From Gemmatimonadota bacterium (GTDB lineage Bacteria > Gemmatimonadota > Gemmatimonadetes > Gemmatimonadales > GWC2-71-9), in contig QKDC01000161.1 of NCBI GenBank assembly GCA_003246755.1, forward strand, positions 1-45,522: a DNA stretch of 45,522 nt, given 5' to 3'. Below are positions 9,701 through 17,999 of this stretch, in pieces. The stretch's first letter is position 1. Every line of letters begins with the position of its first letter. The notes under the pieces were generated by a model that made no database searches, had not been told where the DNA came from, and saw only the letters and a program-made list of their open reading frames with translations. Both the position numbers and the translations under genes were made by a program.

Positions 9701-9976
9701 TTGAAGGTCTATGAAGGCAGACCCAATACCGTAGACCTCGTGGTGTCGGGGGATGTCCAATTGCTGATCAACACGCCTCTCGGCAAACTGACACAGTACG
9801 ATGACTACACCCTGCGGCGGGCCGCGTTACAGCACGGGATACCCTATACCACGACGATGTCCGCCGCCTCCGCCGCCTGCGACGCCATCATCGCCCTCCG
9901 CAGCCGAGTCGGTGAAGTCCGGCCCATCCAGGAGTGGCATAAGCGGGCACGGATGCTCGAGGCGAAGACCGCGTGA
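6713..9976 (+). CDS. carB: Carbamoyl-phosphate synthase, large subunit
   Basis: This 1087-residue enzyme makes carbamoyl phosphate from bicarbonate, ammonia (delivered by CarA) and two ATP, for pyrimidine and arginine synthesis. It begins [21 protein letters not shown], almost identical to well-known CarB. It has two ATP-grasp halves: the carboxy-phosphate half with [13 protein letters not shown] and [15 protein letters not shown], and the carbamoyl-phosphate half with [14 protein letters not shown] and [15 protein letters not shown]. The oligomerisation domain lies between them. The MGS-like allosteric domain is at the end ([21 protein letters not shown]). The length is normal (about 1070). 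It starts inside rmd, an unusual setting; carA is not in the window. Confidence 0.98.
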   Translation: MPKRTDLNSILLIGSGPIVIGQGAEFDYSGTQAVRALREEGYRVILVNSNPATIMTDPELADRTYIEPVTPEWVEKIIAAERPDALLPTMGGQTALNVAMALQREGVLARYGVELIGADERAIRIAEDRDEFTQAMERIGLKTPQGETVDSLEAGWAVVEDVGYPAILRPSFTLGGSGGGIAYNREEFEDMLRRGLDASPVGSVLVERSIVGWKEFELEVMRDGADNVVIVCSIENLDPMGVHTGDSITVAPAMTLTDREYQAMRDASCKIIREVGVAAGGCNIQFAVDPATGEQLVIEMNPRVSRSSALASKATGFPIARIGAKVAVGYRLDELTNDITQTTPASFEPVLDYVVVKIPRFAFEKFPTADYRLTTQMKSVGEVMAIGRTFKEALQKGFRGLEIGRPGWAIGSDPSDDRVDDGSVESIRGALGTPTPERLFQVKRALLAGIDIEEINRRTHIDPWFLGQLEELVEAERDWVDGPTPTDESAERHRLRRMKRMGFSDRQLADLMGTDEGTIRARRWDLGVRPAYKVVDTCAGEFPSATPYFYSSYDEEDESPRDDRETVIILGSGPNRIGQGVEFDYCCVRAVLALREMGYRTVMVNSNPETVSTDYDISDTLYFEPLTLEDVLEIVHVEQPLGVIVQLGGQTPLGLARGLEQAGVPILGTSPEAIDLAEDRGRFDAIVRELGVRLPPAGTARTLEEALAVAERVGYPALIRPSYVLGGRGMQIVYDPESLERFFTQAEEVTAGHPVLIDHFLEDAFEADVDALSDGERCVIGGVMQHIEDAGIHSGDSACVMPPYLINDEQVEAMKSYTRAFAKRLGVVGLLNVQYAVKDGVVYVLEVNPRASRTVPFVSKTTGVPLAKLAAAVMVGRSLDDLAVADDILHPYVAVKEAVFPFGKFPGVDLILGPEMRSTGEVMGIADSFGMAFAKAQASADGALPLSGTVCVTVNDPDKRTVLPIVRRFHEMGFRILATTGTARYLSARGVPTDTVLKVYEGRPNTVDLVVSGDVQLLINTPLGKLTQYDDYTLRRAALQHGIPYTTTMSAASAACDAIIALRSRVGEVRPIQEWHKRARMLEAKTA

Positions 9977-10944
9977 CCACGGCGCGGGATCCCGCCTTCA
10001 CGGAACTTCTCCGGCGGAAGGTGCGGGGTGCGGTTCGAGAGGGAGACCCGCTGGCCCGATATACCTCCTACCGGATTGGCGGACCGGCCACGGTCTTCGA
10101 CCCCGCGGATGCCGAAGACCTGACTGCGGGTCTGATGGTGGCCCGCCGATCGGGAGTCCATACCTTCGTGCTCGGTCTGGGTTCCAACGTGCTCCTGCCT
10201 GACGCGGGGATGGCCGCGCTGGTGATACGCGTGGGGAAGGGGCTGCAACGGAGCGATCACACGGACAGTCTGTGGCGCTTCGGAGCGGGACTTCCCGCAC
10301 CGCTCGTGGCACGGCGAACCGCCGAAGCGGGGTGGTCAGGGCTCGAGATGATGGTTGGTGTCCCGGGAACGGTTGGCGGTGGGGTCTACATGAATGCAGG
10401 GTGCCACGGAGGGCAGTGGGCCGATGTGGTACGACGCGTGTGGGTGGTGGATCGCCAAGGAGAGGTCACGGAACGAGCGGGCGCCGACATCCCGTTTCGG
10501 TATCGACGGAGCGGCCTCGGCGATCTCATCGTGCTCGAGGCCGAAGTCGAGTTGGTGCCGGCCAACCCCGGGGACCTCGCCGATGCGATCGCCCGCCACC
10601 TCGCCTGGCGTCAAGCCGGTACGCCCTTCAACCAGCCTTGCTGCGGGAGTGTCTTCAAGAACCCCATATGGACAGGGGAACCGCCACGACCGAGGGAGCG
10701 CACCGCGGGTCAACTGATAGAGGCCTCGGGGCTCAAGGGGTACCGTATCGGTGGTGTCATGGTGTCACCCATACACGCGAACTACTTCGTCAATACCGGT
10801 GAAGGTACCGCCGCGGACGTTCACGGTCTGATGAAGCACGTGCGACAAACCGTTCTGGACCGGTATGACGTTGTCCTCGAACCTGAGGTCAAGGTCATCG
10901 GGTCCCTTGGGGAATGGCTCGAGGAGGGGGCGACCGATGAGTGA
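9973..10944 (+). CDS. murB: UDP-N-acetylenolpyruvoylglucosamine reductase
   Basis: This 323-residue flavoenzyme uses NADPH to reduce the enolpyruvyl group and gives UDP-MurNAc, the first dedicated peptidoglycan precursor. The FAD-binding part has [10 protein letters not shown] and [11 protein letters not shown] near residues 30-77, then [18 protein letters not shown] (129-146). The proton-donating serine is S226 in CGSVFKNP. The arginine is in FRYRRS and the glutamate in LEPEV near 303-305. It lacks the long tyrosine loop of the E. coli enzyme, so it is type II. The GTG start overlaps the carB stop by 4 bases. MurC and Ddl, frequent neighbours elsewhere, are absent here. Confidence 0.96.
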   Translation: MTTARDPAFTELLRRKVRGAVREGDPLARYTSYRIGGPATVFDPADAEDLTAGLMVARRSGVHTFVLGLGSNVLLPDAGMAALVIRVGKGLQRSDHTDSLWRFGAGLPAPLVARRTAEAGWSGLEMMVGVPGTVGGGVYMNAGCHGGQWADVVRRVWVVDRQGEVTERAGADIPFRYRRSGLGDLIVLEAEVELVPANPGDLADAIARHLAWRQAGTPFNQPCCGSVFKNPIWTGEPPRPRERTAGQLIEASGLKGYRIGGVMVSPIHANYFVNTGEGTAADVHGLMKHVRQTVLDRYDVVLEPEVKVIGSLGEWLEEGATDE

Positions 10945-11512
10945 CTTCTATGTGCACGAATCGTCCTTTGTGGACGCAGGGGCGGAGGTCGGCGCGGGGA
11001 CCAAGATCTGGCACTTTTGTCACGTGATGTCAGGGGCCGTCATCGGTTCCCATTGCACACTCGGGCAGAATGTGGTGGTGATGTCCGGGACCCGCATCGG
11101 CAACAACGTCAAGATCCAGAACAACGTCTCGGTGTACGAGGGAGTCGTCTTGGAGGATGATGTCTTTTGCGGCCCGAGTTGTGTCTTCACCAATGTCACA
11201 ACCCCCAGGAGCCACGTCTCCCGGAAGGGGCAGTACGAGAGGACGCTCGTTCGACGGGGAGCTACCATCGGGGCCAACGCCACCGTCGTGTGCGGAACGA
11301 TCCGCGGGGAGTACGCCTTCGTCGGCGCCGGTGCCTTGGTGGCGGCCGACGTCCCGGCCCATGCGTTGGTCGTAGGGGTGCCAGCGCGGCAGGTGGGTTG
11401 GATGTGTCGGTGTGGGGAGAGACTCGAGGTCTCTGAGGGGGTAGGGAGGTGCGCGAATTGTGACCTGGAGTACCGTGAGGAGGCGGGCCGCCTTCGCTCT
11501 GTTGACCCCTGA
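10937..11512 (+). CDS. Left-handed beta-helix sugar N-acetyltransferase, WbpD/WlbB-like, with zinc-ribbon tail
   Basis: The protein has 191 residues. The ATG at 10937 lies inside the end of murB and gives the standard start [19 protein letters not shown]. Hexapeptide repeats build the beta-helix through about residue 135. KIQNNVSVYEGVVLEDDVFCGPS and VFTNVTTPRS match enzymes that acetylate the 3-amino group of UDP-2-acetamido-3-amino-glucuronate, and GVPARQVGWM closes the helix. After it, C157, C159, C172 and C175 form a small zinc ribbon seen in many relatives. The nearby WbpE- and WbpA-like genes fit the same pathway, though a promoter separates them from this gene. The exact substrate is inferred. 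Confidence 0.85.
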   Translation: MSDFYVHESSFVDAGAEVGAGTKIWHFCHVMSGAVIGSHCTLGQNVVVMSGTRIGNNVKIQNNVSVYEGVVLEDDVFCGPSCVFTNVTTPRSHVSRKGQYERTLVRRGATIGANATVVCGTIRGEYAFVGAGALVAADVPAHALVVGVPARQVGWMCRCGERLEVSEGVGRCANCDLEYREEAGRLRSVDP

Positions 11513-11530
11513 GTCTCAGCGTGCTAAGTT
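11502..11530 (+). promoter_or_regulatory. Promoter for the wbpE-like operon
   Basis: TTGACC (11502-11507), a 17-base spacer, then TAAGTT (11525-11530) preceded by TG-C, an extended -10. The -35 lies inside the end of the acetyltransferase gene. Transcription would start near 11537, leaving about 100 bases of leader with a large hairpin. Confidence 0.7.
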
Positions 11531-11552
11531 TTTGAATTCTAAAGGCTTGTGG

Positions 11553-11600
11553 CGCTCGCCCGTCCATCTCGACCCGCTTCGGTCGGGTTGCGGGCGAGCG
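11553..11600 (+). repeat. Large leader hairpin upstream of the wbpE-like gene
   Basis: CGCTCGCCCG (11553-11562) and CGGGCGAGCG (11591-11600) form a perfect 10-bp stem. A second stem of six pairs (11570-11575 with 11585-11590, one G-T) sits inside it. There is no T run after it, so it is not a standard terminator. It lies about 16 bases after the predicted start of transcription and 24 bases before the ribosome binding site. Confidence 0.6.
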
Positions 11601-11635
11601 GCGTTTGGAGCCAGGCGCCCTTCGGAGGAGACCGC

Positions 11636-12757
11636 GTGAACGTCCCCCTGCTCGACCTCACGGCCCAATACCGGACGATCAAGGATGACGTCCTCACGGC
11701 GATGATTTCCGTCGCCGAGAGTCAGCGATTCATCCTGGGCGAGGAAGTGCAGACCTTCGAGAGGGCCATCGCGGCGCTGTCCGGCTCAAAGAAGGGGATC
11801 GGCGTTGCCTCGGGGACCGATGCCCTGCTCTTGCCCCTGAAGCTGCTGGAGCTGCGTCCGGACGATGAGGTGATCGTTCCGTCATTTACCTTCTTCGCCA
11901 GTGCGGGGGCCGTGGTGAACGCGGGTGGGACGCCGGTATTTGTCGACATCGATCCTGGCACCTTCAACGTGACGGCCGAGGCTGTCGAAGCGGCAATTAC
12001 CCCTCGGACCCGTGCCATCATTGTGGTCCATCTGTTCGGGCAGATGGCGCGGATCGAGAAGCTCGCACCCCTTGCCGAGCGACACGGGATACCGCTGATC
12101 GAAGATGCGGCCCAGGCCATCGGTGCCCGGCGGAGGATCGATGGCGAGTGGCGGATGGCCGGCGAGACCGGTTGGGTAGGCACGCTCTCGTTCTTTCCGA
12201 CCAAGAATCTGGGTGGGTACGGTGACGGAGGCATGATCCTGACTCAGGACGAGGGATTGGCGGACCGTCTGGCCCGATACCGCCGGCATGGGGGGGCGAA
12301 GGACTACCATCACGACGAGGTGGGTACCAACAGTCGGCTCGACGCCTTGCAGGCGGCGGTTCTCCTCGCCAAGCTGCCCTCACTGGCATCGTGGAGCGCA
12401 GCTCGCCGAGAGAGGGCGGGAAGGTACAGTGCGAGCCTGGCCGGGATTCCCGGGCTGACACCCCCCGTTGTCGACGAGGGGAATGAGCACATCTTTCATC
12501 AGTACACGATCCGGGCAGTGCGCCGGGATACCCTGAGGGCGTTTCTTGCGGATCGCGAGATTGGGACGGGCCTGTATTATCAGGTCCCACTGCACCGGCA
12601 GCCTTGCTTCGCGGGAATCGTCGAAGGCCGGCCGCCACTCGTTGCGACCGACCAGGCGGCCGGTGAGGTCCTGTCTCTCCCGGTCTATCCGGAACTCACG
12701 GATGCACAGCAGGACTGGGTCATCGAATCGATCCGGACCTTTTACGCCCACCACTGA
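11636..12757 (+). CDS. DegT/DnrJ/EryC1 sugar aminotransferase, WbpE-like
   Basis: This 373-residue PLP enzyme moves an amino group from glutamate to a keto-sugar nucleotide. The start is GTG at 11636 with GGAGGAG (11624-11630) in front; it gives MNVPLLDLTAQYRTIKDDV, typical of the family. PLP is held by Lys190 in SFFPTKNLGGYGDGG and by Asp157 in LIEDAAQAIGA. The ASGTDALLLPL segment binds the phosphate. Family members with VPLLDL starts and neighbours like WbpA and WbpD usually make the 3-amino group of UDP-2-acetamido-3-amino-glucuronate. The missing partner is a WbpB-type oxidoreductase, which is not in this window. Confidence 0.85.
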   Translation: MNVPLLDLTAQYRTIKDDVLTAMISVAESQRFILGEEVQTFERAIAALSGSKKGIGVASGTDALLLPLKLLELRPDDEVIVPSFTFFASAGAVVNAGGTPVFVDIDPGTFNVTAEAVEAAITPRTRAIIVVHLFGQMARIEKLAPLAERHGIPLIEDAAQAIGARRRIDGEWRMAGETGWVGTLSFFPTKNLGGYGDGGMILTQDEGLADRLARYRRHGGAKDYHHDEVGTNSRLDALQAAVLLAKLPSLASWSAARRERAGRYSASLAGIPGLTPPVVDEGNEHIFHQYTIRAVRRDTLRAFLADREIGTGLYYQVPLHRQPCFAGIVEGRPPLVATDQAAGEVLSLPVYPELTDAQQDWVIESIRTFYAHH

Positions 12758-12765
12758 GGCGATTG

Positions 12766-14061
12766 ATGGAAACCAACCTATCACACGCGGACGCGCTCAT
12801 TTCGAAGGCCGAGAACCGCGATCTCTTGTTCGGGGTCATTGGACTCGGGTATGTCGGGCTGCCCCTCGCGATCGAACTTGCGAAGGCAGGCTATCGCGTC
12901 TTGGGGTACGATGTGAACCCCGCGGTCGTCTCGGGTCTGACCCAAGGGCGTTCCCATGTCGAGGACATCTCGGACGAGGAACTTGCGGAGGCCCGGAAGG
13001 GAGACCGTTTCACCACGACGGCCGATGCCTCTCGGCTGGCGGAGGCCGATGCCATCTCGATTTGCGTCCCGACCCCGCTGTCGAAATTCAAAGATCCCGA
13101 TGTGAGCTACATCGTCGCGGCGACGGAGGACGTGAAGAAGTCACTTCGGGTGGGGCAGGCGATCATCCTCGAAAGCACCACCTACCCTGGGACTACTCGC
13201 GAGATCATGCTTCCGGCTCTCGAGAGTACGGGTCTCAAAGTGGGTCGAGAGTTCTTCCTCGCATTCAGTCCGGAACGGGTTGACCCGGGGAATACGGTCT
13301 GGACCACGCGGAACACCCCCAAAGTCGTGGGGGGGATCACCGCCTCCTGCACCCGCGTGGTCGAGGCACTCTACCAGCCAGCCATCGAGCATATCGTTCC
13401 GGTCTCGTCGACCGAGACGGCGGAGCTCGTCAAGCTCCTCGAGAACACCTTTAGAAGCGTCAACATCGGACTGGTCAATGAGATGGCCATCGTTTGTGAC
13501 AAACTCGGGGTCGACGCCTGGGAGGTCATCGAAGCCGCAGCAACAAAGCCCTTCGGGTTCATGAAGTTCCTTCCAGGCCCCGGTCTCGGTGGACACTGTA
13601 TTCCCATCGACCCCCACTACCTCGCGTGGAAGATGCGTGGGTTGAACTACAAGACCCGGTTCATCGATCTCGCCGGGGAAGTGAATACGGAGATGCCGGT
13701 CTTCTGGGTTCGGAAGGTCGCTGATGCCCTGGACAAAAACGGAAAGGCGATGAACGGCGCGAGGATCCTCGTCCTTGGTGTGGCCTATAAGAGAGACGTT
13801 GGAGATGTCCGCGAAAGCCCGGCCCTCGACATCATGCGCTTGCTCGAGAGTCAGGGCGCATTGGTTCAGTATCACGACCCCTTCGTCGATGCGCTCGACC
13901 ATGACGGCCGTCTCCTCAAGTCGCAACCGCTGACCGTCGAGGCCCTGAAGTCTGCTGACTGTGTCATTCTCGTCACGGACCATTCGTCCGTGGACTACGC
14001 TTTGGTGGCAGAAGCTGGGTGCTCGGTCGTTGACACTCGGAACGTGCTGCCCCGGTCATGA
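12766..14061 (+). CDS. UDP-N-acetylglucosamine 6-dehydrogenase (WbpA/TviB-like)
   Basis: This 431-residue NAD enzyme oxidises the C6 alcohol of a UDP-sugar twice to give a uronic acid. The Rossmann start is FGVIGLGYVGLPLAIELAK (from residue 22). The middle domain has ETAELVKLLENTFRSVNI with its Lys and Asn. Cys278 in GPGLGGHCIPIDPHYL is the thiol nucleophile. The C-terminal domain contains LGVAYKRDVGDVRESPA and HDPFVD. The HCIPIDPHYL form and the WbpD/WbpE-like neighbours favour UDP-GlcNAc over UDP-glucose, an inference. I chose the ATG at 12766 over a TTG three bases earlier. GAGG lies upstream. Confidence 0.9.
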   Translation: METNLSHADALISKAENRDLLFGVIGLGYVGLPLAIELAKAGYRVLGYDVNPAVVSGLTQGRSHVEDISDEELAEARKGDRFTTTADASRLAEADAISICVPTPLSKFKDPDVSYIVAATEDVKKSLRVGQAIILESTTYPGTTREIMLPALESTGLKVGREFFLAFSPERVDPGNTVWTTRNTPKVVGGITASCTRVVEALYQPAIEHIVPVSSTETAELVKLLENTFRSVNIGLVNEMAIVCDKLGVDAWEVIEAAATKPFGFMKFLPGPGLGGHCIPIDPHYLAWKMRGLNYKTRFIDLAGEVNTEMPVFWVRKVADALDKNGKAMNGARILVLGVAYKRDVGDVRESPALDIMRLLESQGALVQYHDPFVDALDHDGRLLKSQPLTVEALKSADCVILVTDHSSVDYALVAEAGCSVVDTRNVLPRS

Positions 14062-14127
14062 GCACGGCCAAGAAGGCAACGGCCCGGCCCGCTGGGCGTG
14101 TCCAAAGATGATGCTCGGAGCGCTGGT

Positions 14128-14994
14128 GTGAGAGTCAGTGGATTCACCTTTGTCCGGAACGGGACCTTGTTGGGCTACCCCTTCGTCGAGTCGATCCGCT
14201 CGATCCTGCCGATCGTGGACGAGTTCGTCGTCAACGTTGGGCGAAGCGAAGATGACACCCTCGATCGCGTGCGTCAGATTGGCGACCCCAAGATTCGGAT
14301 CGTCGAGTCGGTCTGGAACGAGGGGATGCGCGACCAGGGGTTCGTGTACGGGCAGCAGAAAATGATTGCGCACTTCAACTGCACCGGTGACTGGGCGTTT
14401 TACCTGGAGGGTGACGAGGTCGTGCATGAGCAGGACCTCCCGACCATCCGACGGGCCATGGAACAGTACCTCGACGACAGCGACATTGAGGCCCTGGCTT
14501 TCGATTACCACCATTTCTATGGGACCCCGGGACAAGTCGTGAACAGCCCGCGCTGGTGCCGCCAGGCGGTCCGGATCGTCCGGAACACCATCCGCGTGAC
14601 TTCTCCCGGTGGGTTGTTCGTCACCGTATTGGACCGCTACCGGAAGGGTCGTTACCCACGGGCGGCGAGGGTCGGCGTTCCCATTTATCACTATGGGCAT
14701 TGTCGATCGGTCACCCAAATGAAGGAAAAAATGCGTCATGTCAGCCGGTACTGGGGCGAAGACCCTCCAGCCTTTGGTGACTACGGGAGGATCGATCCCA
14801 CTGTGTTGCACCGTTTCGAAGGGGTGCACCCCGCAGTGATGGAGCACTGGCTGGCGGAGGTCGCCGAGCAGGACTTCGTGCCTGACCCCAGCTACCGTCC
14901 CACCCGGAAAGAGCGGAAGCACCGGTGGATGCTCCGGGTCGAACGGACCTTTGGATTGGAACTTTCGATGAAGCGTTTCCGACTGGTGAAATAG
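14128..14994 (+). CDS. Family 2-like glycosyltransferase
   Basis: The predicted protein has 288 residues with a GT-A look. It starts RVSGFTFVRNGTLLGYPFVE, then SILPIVDEFVVNVGRSEDDT, the nucleotide-binding half. WAFYLEGDEVVHEQDLP at about residue 100 supplies the acidic pair that binds the metal and sugar nucleotide. Later come FDYHHFYG and VPIYHYGHCRS with conserved aromatics and histidines. I choose GTG 14128 because GGAG lies seven bases before it. A GTG 30 bases further upstream lacks such a site. There is no membrane segment, so it is a cytoplasmic or peripheral enzyme that probably uses the sugars made upstream. Donor and acceptor are unknown. It closes the sugar operon. Confidence 0.8.
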   Translation: MRVSGFTFVRNGTLLGYPFVESIRSILPIVDEFVVNVGRSEDDTLDRVRQIGDPKIRIVESVWNEGMRDQGFVYGQQKMIAHFNCTGDWAFYLEGDEVVHEQDLPTIRRAMEQYLDDSDIEALAFDYHHFYGTPGQVVNSPRWCRQAVRIVRNTIRVTSPGGLFVTVLDRYRKGRYPRAARVGVPIYHYGHCRSVTQMKEKMRHVSRYWGEDPPAFGDYGRIDPTVLHRFEGVHPAVMEHWLAEVAEQDFVPDPSYRPTRKERKHRWMLRVERTFGLELSMKRFRLVK

Positions 14995-15006
14995 GGTGAA
15001 TTCGTG

Positions 15007-15711
15007 ATGGACGTCAGCGTCGATCATCTCCTGACCCAGGCGCGGGACCGCTTTGCCCTGCAAGACTACTACGGAGCGGCCCATCTGCTCGAAGACCTCG
15101 TGACGCAGGGGCTGGCCTTCGCGGACGTGCACCATCTGCTCGGTCTGTGCCGCTCCTTTCTCGGCCAACACGTCGAGGCGCTGCACGAATTCGACCAGGC
15201 GCTCGAATTGAACCAGCGGTACTTGGAAGCCCATATCCACCGGGGGATCGTGCTGACTGAGTTAGGGAGAACTGAGGAGGCACAACAGGCGTTCTCGCGG
15301 GCGGCCAGAGAAGGGCAGGCCACCGTTGGCGGATTCCCTCGATTGGTGGCCGCCCGATTGGCCAACAAACACGCCTCCCTCGGCGACGCGTACGCGGAAG
15401 CCGGTGCGGGCGGGGAGGCCGTCGAGCAACTCCAGCGAGCGGTGGAGCTGGGTCCCACCTTCCACGACCTCCGGTACCGTCTCGCCCGCCTGCTCCTGGA
15501 ATCCGGACGTGCGCTCGAGGCGCGCGAACATCTCGAGCGGATCATCGAGGCGAACCCGGACTTCATTGACGCCCGAGCGGCGCTCGGCCTTGCTCACTAC
15601 CTCTCTGGCGACGCTGAGGCGGCGAAGACTCACTGGGATGAATGCCTGGTCCGTCGTCCGGGTCACGCGCGGGTCACGGCCTATCTGTCGGTCTTGGGTC
15701 GGACGCTATGA
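15007..15711 (+). CDS. TPR repeat protein, soluble
   Basis: This 234-residue protein has no signal peptide and is built almost wholly of tetratricopeptide repeats. They appear as AAHLLEDLVTQGLAFADVHHLLGLC, then HVEALHEFDQALELNQRYLEAHIHRG, TEEAQQAFSRAAREG, and LRYRLARLLLESGRALEAREHLERI. At least five repeats can be traced. Such proteins hold partners together. The ATG at 15007 follows a ribosome-site-like AGGGTGA, and the stop overlaps the next gene by 4 bases (ATGA). It leads a three-gene run of helical-repeat proteins that ends in BamD, so a role in envelope assembly is plausible but unproven. Confidence 0.85.
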   Translation: MDVSVDHLLTQARDRFALQDYYGAAHLLEDLVTQGLAFADVHHLLGLCRSFLGQHVEALHEFDQALELNQRYLEAHIHRGIVLTELGRTEEAQQAFSRAAREGQATVGGFPRLVAARLANKHASLGDAYAEAGAGGEAVEQLQRAVELGPTFHDLRYRLARLLLESGRALEAREHLERIIEANPDFIDARAALGLAHYLSGDAEAAKTHWDECLVRRPGHARVTAYLSVLGRTL

Positions 15712-16640
15712 GTCGGGGGTGGGGAGTTTGGCTGGTCGTTGCCCTCGGGTGTGGTGGGGCCACCGTCGATCATGAGCAATTGGGGGACGAGGCCTATCGT
15801 GAAGGTCGGTTCGAGGCGGCCCTGGCCGAGTATCAGACGGCGCAGCGAGGCGATCCCAACCGCCGTATCTGGGCCAAGGCGGGTGCGGCCGCTCTCCAGG
15901 CCGGAGACCTGGCCGCCGCAGTGGAAGCCTATCTCCGGCTGGGCCAAGACGACCCCACACGCCAGCAGGAAGCTGCGCGAGGGTTGGAACGCGTGGTCAG
16001 GGCCAACACCAAGGCTGGAGGTAGTGAGGTGATCCAGGCGGCAGCCATGGTCGCCCTTCGGAAGGCCGCTCCCGACCGGCCCCTCGGGCGGGCCGTGCTG
16101 CGTCCGACGGACTTTTCGAAACTCGGCAAGGAGGAGGCGGTGAGCATCCTTCCTGCTGCTCTGGGAGCGGCCGATGGGGCGCAGTCGGTCGATCGGTTGC
16201 TGGTGACCTATGGAGCCGCCCTCCGGACCACGACGGCCTGTGACGCCGCGACACGCGCCTATCGTACGGCCCTGCGCAGAACGTCCAGTCCGCAACTGCG
16301 GTCGGAAGCCCAAGCCGGACTCGGATCCTGCGCCCTGCGGCTCGGTCTCGACGCGATGGAGACCGAACAGAACGCCAGGGCTGAGGACTGGTTCATGACG
16401 GCGTTGATTGCCGACACCGTGGGTCCGGTGGCCCACAGGGCTCGGGTGGGCCTGGGAGATGCCAGACTCGCGCAAGGTGACGTACTGGGTGCCGCCATTT
16501 GGTGGGGTGGGATCCTCGCGAGCACCGGCGTGCCCGACTCGCTGGCCGAAATGGCCCGGGACCGTCTCAACGCTCTCGCGGACGCTGCCGCGACACCCTT
16601 ACCCCCGAATACGATCCCTCCGCCAGGCGGAGATCGATGA
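15708..16640 (+). CDS. Probable TPR lipoprotein
   Basis: The protein has 310 residues. The start at 15708 overlaps the preceding stop and gives MSRGWGVWLVVALGC, a short lipoprotein-like signal in which Cys15 would be lipidated. The lipobox A-L-G-C is imperfect, so secretion as a plain protein is also possible. Helical repeats follow: LGDEAYREGRFEAALAEYQTA, then AGAAALQAGDLAAAVEAYLRLG, and more near the C-terminus (AQAGLGSCALRLGLDAM, ARVGLGDARLAQGDVLGAAIWW). The tail is proline-rich. The stop overlaps the bamD ATG. It may be an outer-membrane accessory protein that acts with BamD. Confidence 0.75.
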   Translation: MSRGWGVWLVVALGCGGATVDHEQLGDEAYREGRFEAALAEYQTAQRGDPNRRIWAKAGAAALQAGDLAAAVEAYLRLGQDDPTRQQEAARGLERVVRANTKAGGSEVIQAAAMVALRKAAPDRPLGRAVLRPTDFSKLGKEEAVSILPAALGAADGAQSVDRLLVTYGAALRTTTACDAATRAYRTALRRTSSPQLRSEAQAGLGSCALRLGLDAMETEQNARAEDWFMTALIADTVGPVAHRARVGLGDARLAQGDVLGAAIWWGGILASTGVPDSLAEMARDRLNALADAAATPLPPNTIPPPGGDR

Positions 16641-17428
16641 GGCCATCCAGGATGCGGATCGCGAGTGTACTCCTCCTAGGTCTCCTCGGTGGGTGTCTCT
16701 TCAAGCGAGGGAGCCCCGAGGCGCCTCCGCCTGTGAGCGTGGGCTCGCCTACTGCCGCTCGTGCCGATTCACTCTGGCTGATCGCCGAGGACGCGTTCAG
16801 ACACGGTCGCTGGGACAAGACCCTGGAGACGCTCGACCGGACCCTCTTGCTGCTTGATTTCGCGGATGCCAGGCGCGCGCGCGCGTATTTCATGATCGGC
16901 GAATCGAGGCTCGCCAAGAACCAGAATCTCCAGGCAGTCCGCGAGTTCCGTAGGGTTGCGGACGAGGTGGGCTCGGAAGCTCTCGCACCGGATGCCTTGC
17001 TCCGAGCTGGCGACGCGTACTCGGCCCTGTGGTCTCGGCCGGAGTTGGATCCTTCCTACGGTGAGACCGCTCTCCTGACCTACAACGAAGTCATTGAGCG
17101 GTACCCTGGGACACCTGCGGCGCGGTTGGCCCAGGTGCGCATTCTGGACCTCCGGGAACGCTTCGCCCAGAAGGAGTTTCTCAATGCGATGTTCTACTTC
17201 AAGTTCAAGGCCTATGACTCGGCGATCCTGTCGTTTCGGAGTCTGATCGCCACGTATCCACGGACGTCGGTCGTTCCCACCGCCTTGGAGAAGTTGATCG
17301 AGGCGTACCGCATCAACGGGTATGATGCCGACCTCCGTGAGACCTGCGAGTACGTCGAGCGGTTCTTTCCTCAAGTCGTTCCCTCGGTAGCCCAGGCATG
17401 CACCGTGGGAACGTCCGGCCCGTCCTGA
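16637..17428 (+). CDS. bamD: Outer-membrane assembly lipoprotein BamD
   Basis: This 263-residue lipoprotein of the BAM complex helps insert beta-barrel proteins in the outer membrane. The signal is MRPSRMRIASVLLLGLLGGC, with a clean L-G-G-C lipobox. TPR pairs follow, as in other BamD proteins: ADSLWLIAEDAFRHGRWDKTL, YFMIGESRLAKNQNLQAVREF, YNEVIERYPGTPAARLAQ, and the diagnostic block with QKEFLNAMFYFKFKAYDSAI then YPRTSVVPTALEKLIEAYRI. The length fits the family (about 245-290). The ATG overlaps the previous stop (ATGA). It is followed one base later by nadD. Confidence 0.88.
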   Translation: MRPSRMRIASVLLLGLLGGCLFKRGSPEAPPPVSVGSPTAARADSLWLIAEDAFRHGRWDKTLETLDRTLLLLDFADARRARAYFMIGESRLAKNQNLQAVREFRRVADEVGSEALAPDALLRAGDAYSALWSRPELDPSYGETALLTYNEVIERYPGTPAARLAQVRILDLRERFAQKEFLNAMFYFKFKAYDSAILSFRSLIATYPRTSVVPTALEKLIEAYRINGYDADLRETCEYVERFFPQVVPSVAQACTVGTSGPS

Positions 17429-17429
17429 C

Positions 17430-17999
17430 GTGCAGACGGGAGTGTTTGGGGGCTCTTTCGACCCCATCCATCACGGGCATCTCATCGCGGCGCGCACGCT
17501 GCTCGAGAGCCTATCGCTCGAGCAGGTCCGACTGGTGCCAGCTGGTGCGCAGCCCCTCAAGGGAGGACGTCACCTCGCTCCAGCCGAGGATCGGGCTGCC
17601 ATGGTTGCCCTGGGAGTGGAGGATGAACCCGGGTTGCTGCTCGACCGCATCGAAGTTGAGCGTGCAGGGCCCTCCTACACCATTGACACGCTGCGGTCCC
17701 TGCTTGCGGGTGGTCTGGAACCGGTGCTCTTGATGGGATCGGATGCAGCTGGTGACTTCGCGCGATGGCGCCAAGCGGCCGAGATCCGCAGCCTCGTCGA
17801 GGTGATCGTCTTTACCCGGGCGGGCCAGCCAGCCCCAGCGGGGCTTGGTTTCAAGACAGTGCAAGTACCTTTGGTCGACGTCTCCGCTACCGAGATACGT
17901 GAACGGCGGCGGGCAGGGCGGTCGATTCGCTACCTCGTGCCGGAACGGGTCCTGAGTTACATCGAGACCCATCGGCTCTATCAAAGTGAGACGGGATGA
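17430..17999 (+). CDS. nadD: Nicotinate-nucleotide adenylyltransferase
   Basis: This 189-residue enzyme joins nicotinate mononucleotide and ATP to give deamido-NAD, an essential step of NAD synthesis. The nucleotidyltransferase motif [10 protein letters not shown] is at residues 8-17. The [15 protein letters not shown] block binds the substrate, and [22 protein letters not shown] is the family's second motif (SxTxIR). The only reasonable start is GTG at 17430, one base after the bamD stop. Its end overlaps the secA ATG by 4 bases. The usual downstream rsfS partner is missing here. Confidence 0.95.
   Translation: MQTGVFGGSFDPIHHGHLIAARTLLESLSLEQVRLVPAGAQPLKGGRHLAPAEDRAAMVALGVEDEPGLLLDRIEVERAGPSYTIDTLRSLLAGGLEPVLLMGSDAAGDFARWRQAAEIRSLVEVIVFTRAGQPAPAGLGFKTVQVPLVDVSATEIRERRRAGRSIRYLVPERVLSYIETHRLYQSETG

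Noticed and set aside
14062-14127. A GTG at 14098 as start of the glycosyltransferase, or a small gene between the dehydrogenase and it
   Set aside because: GTG 14128 has GGAG seven bases ahead and the conserved part begins there; the 66 bases before hold no convincing reading frame.
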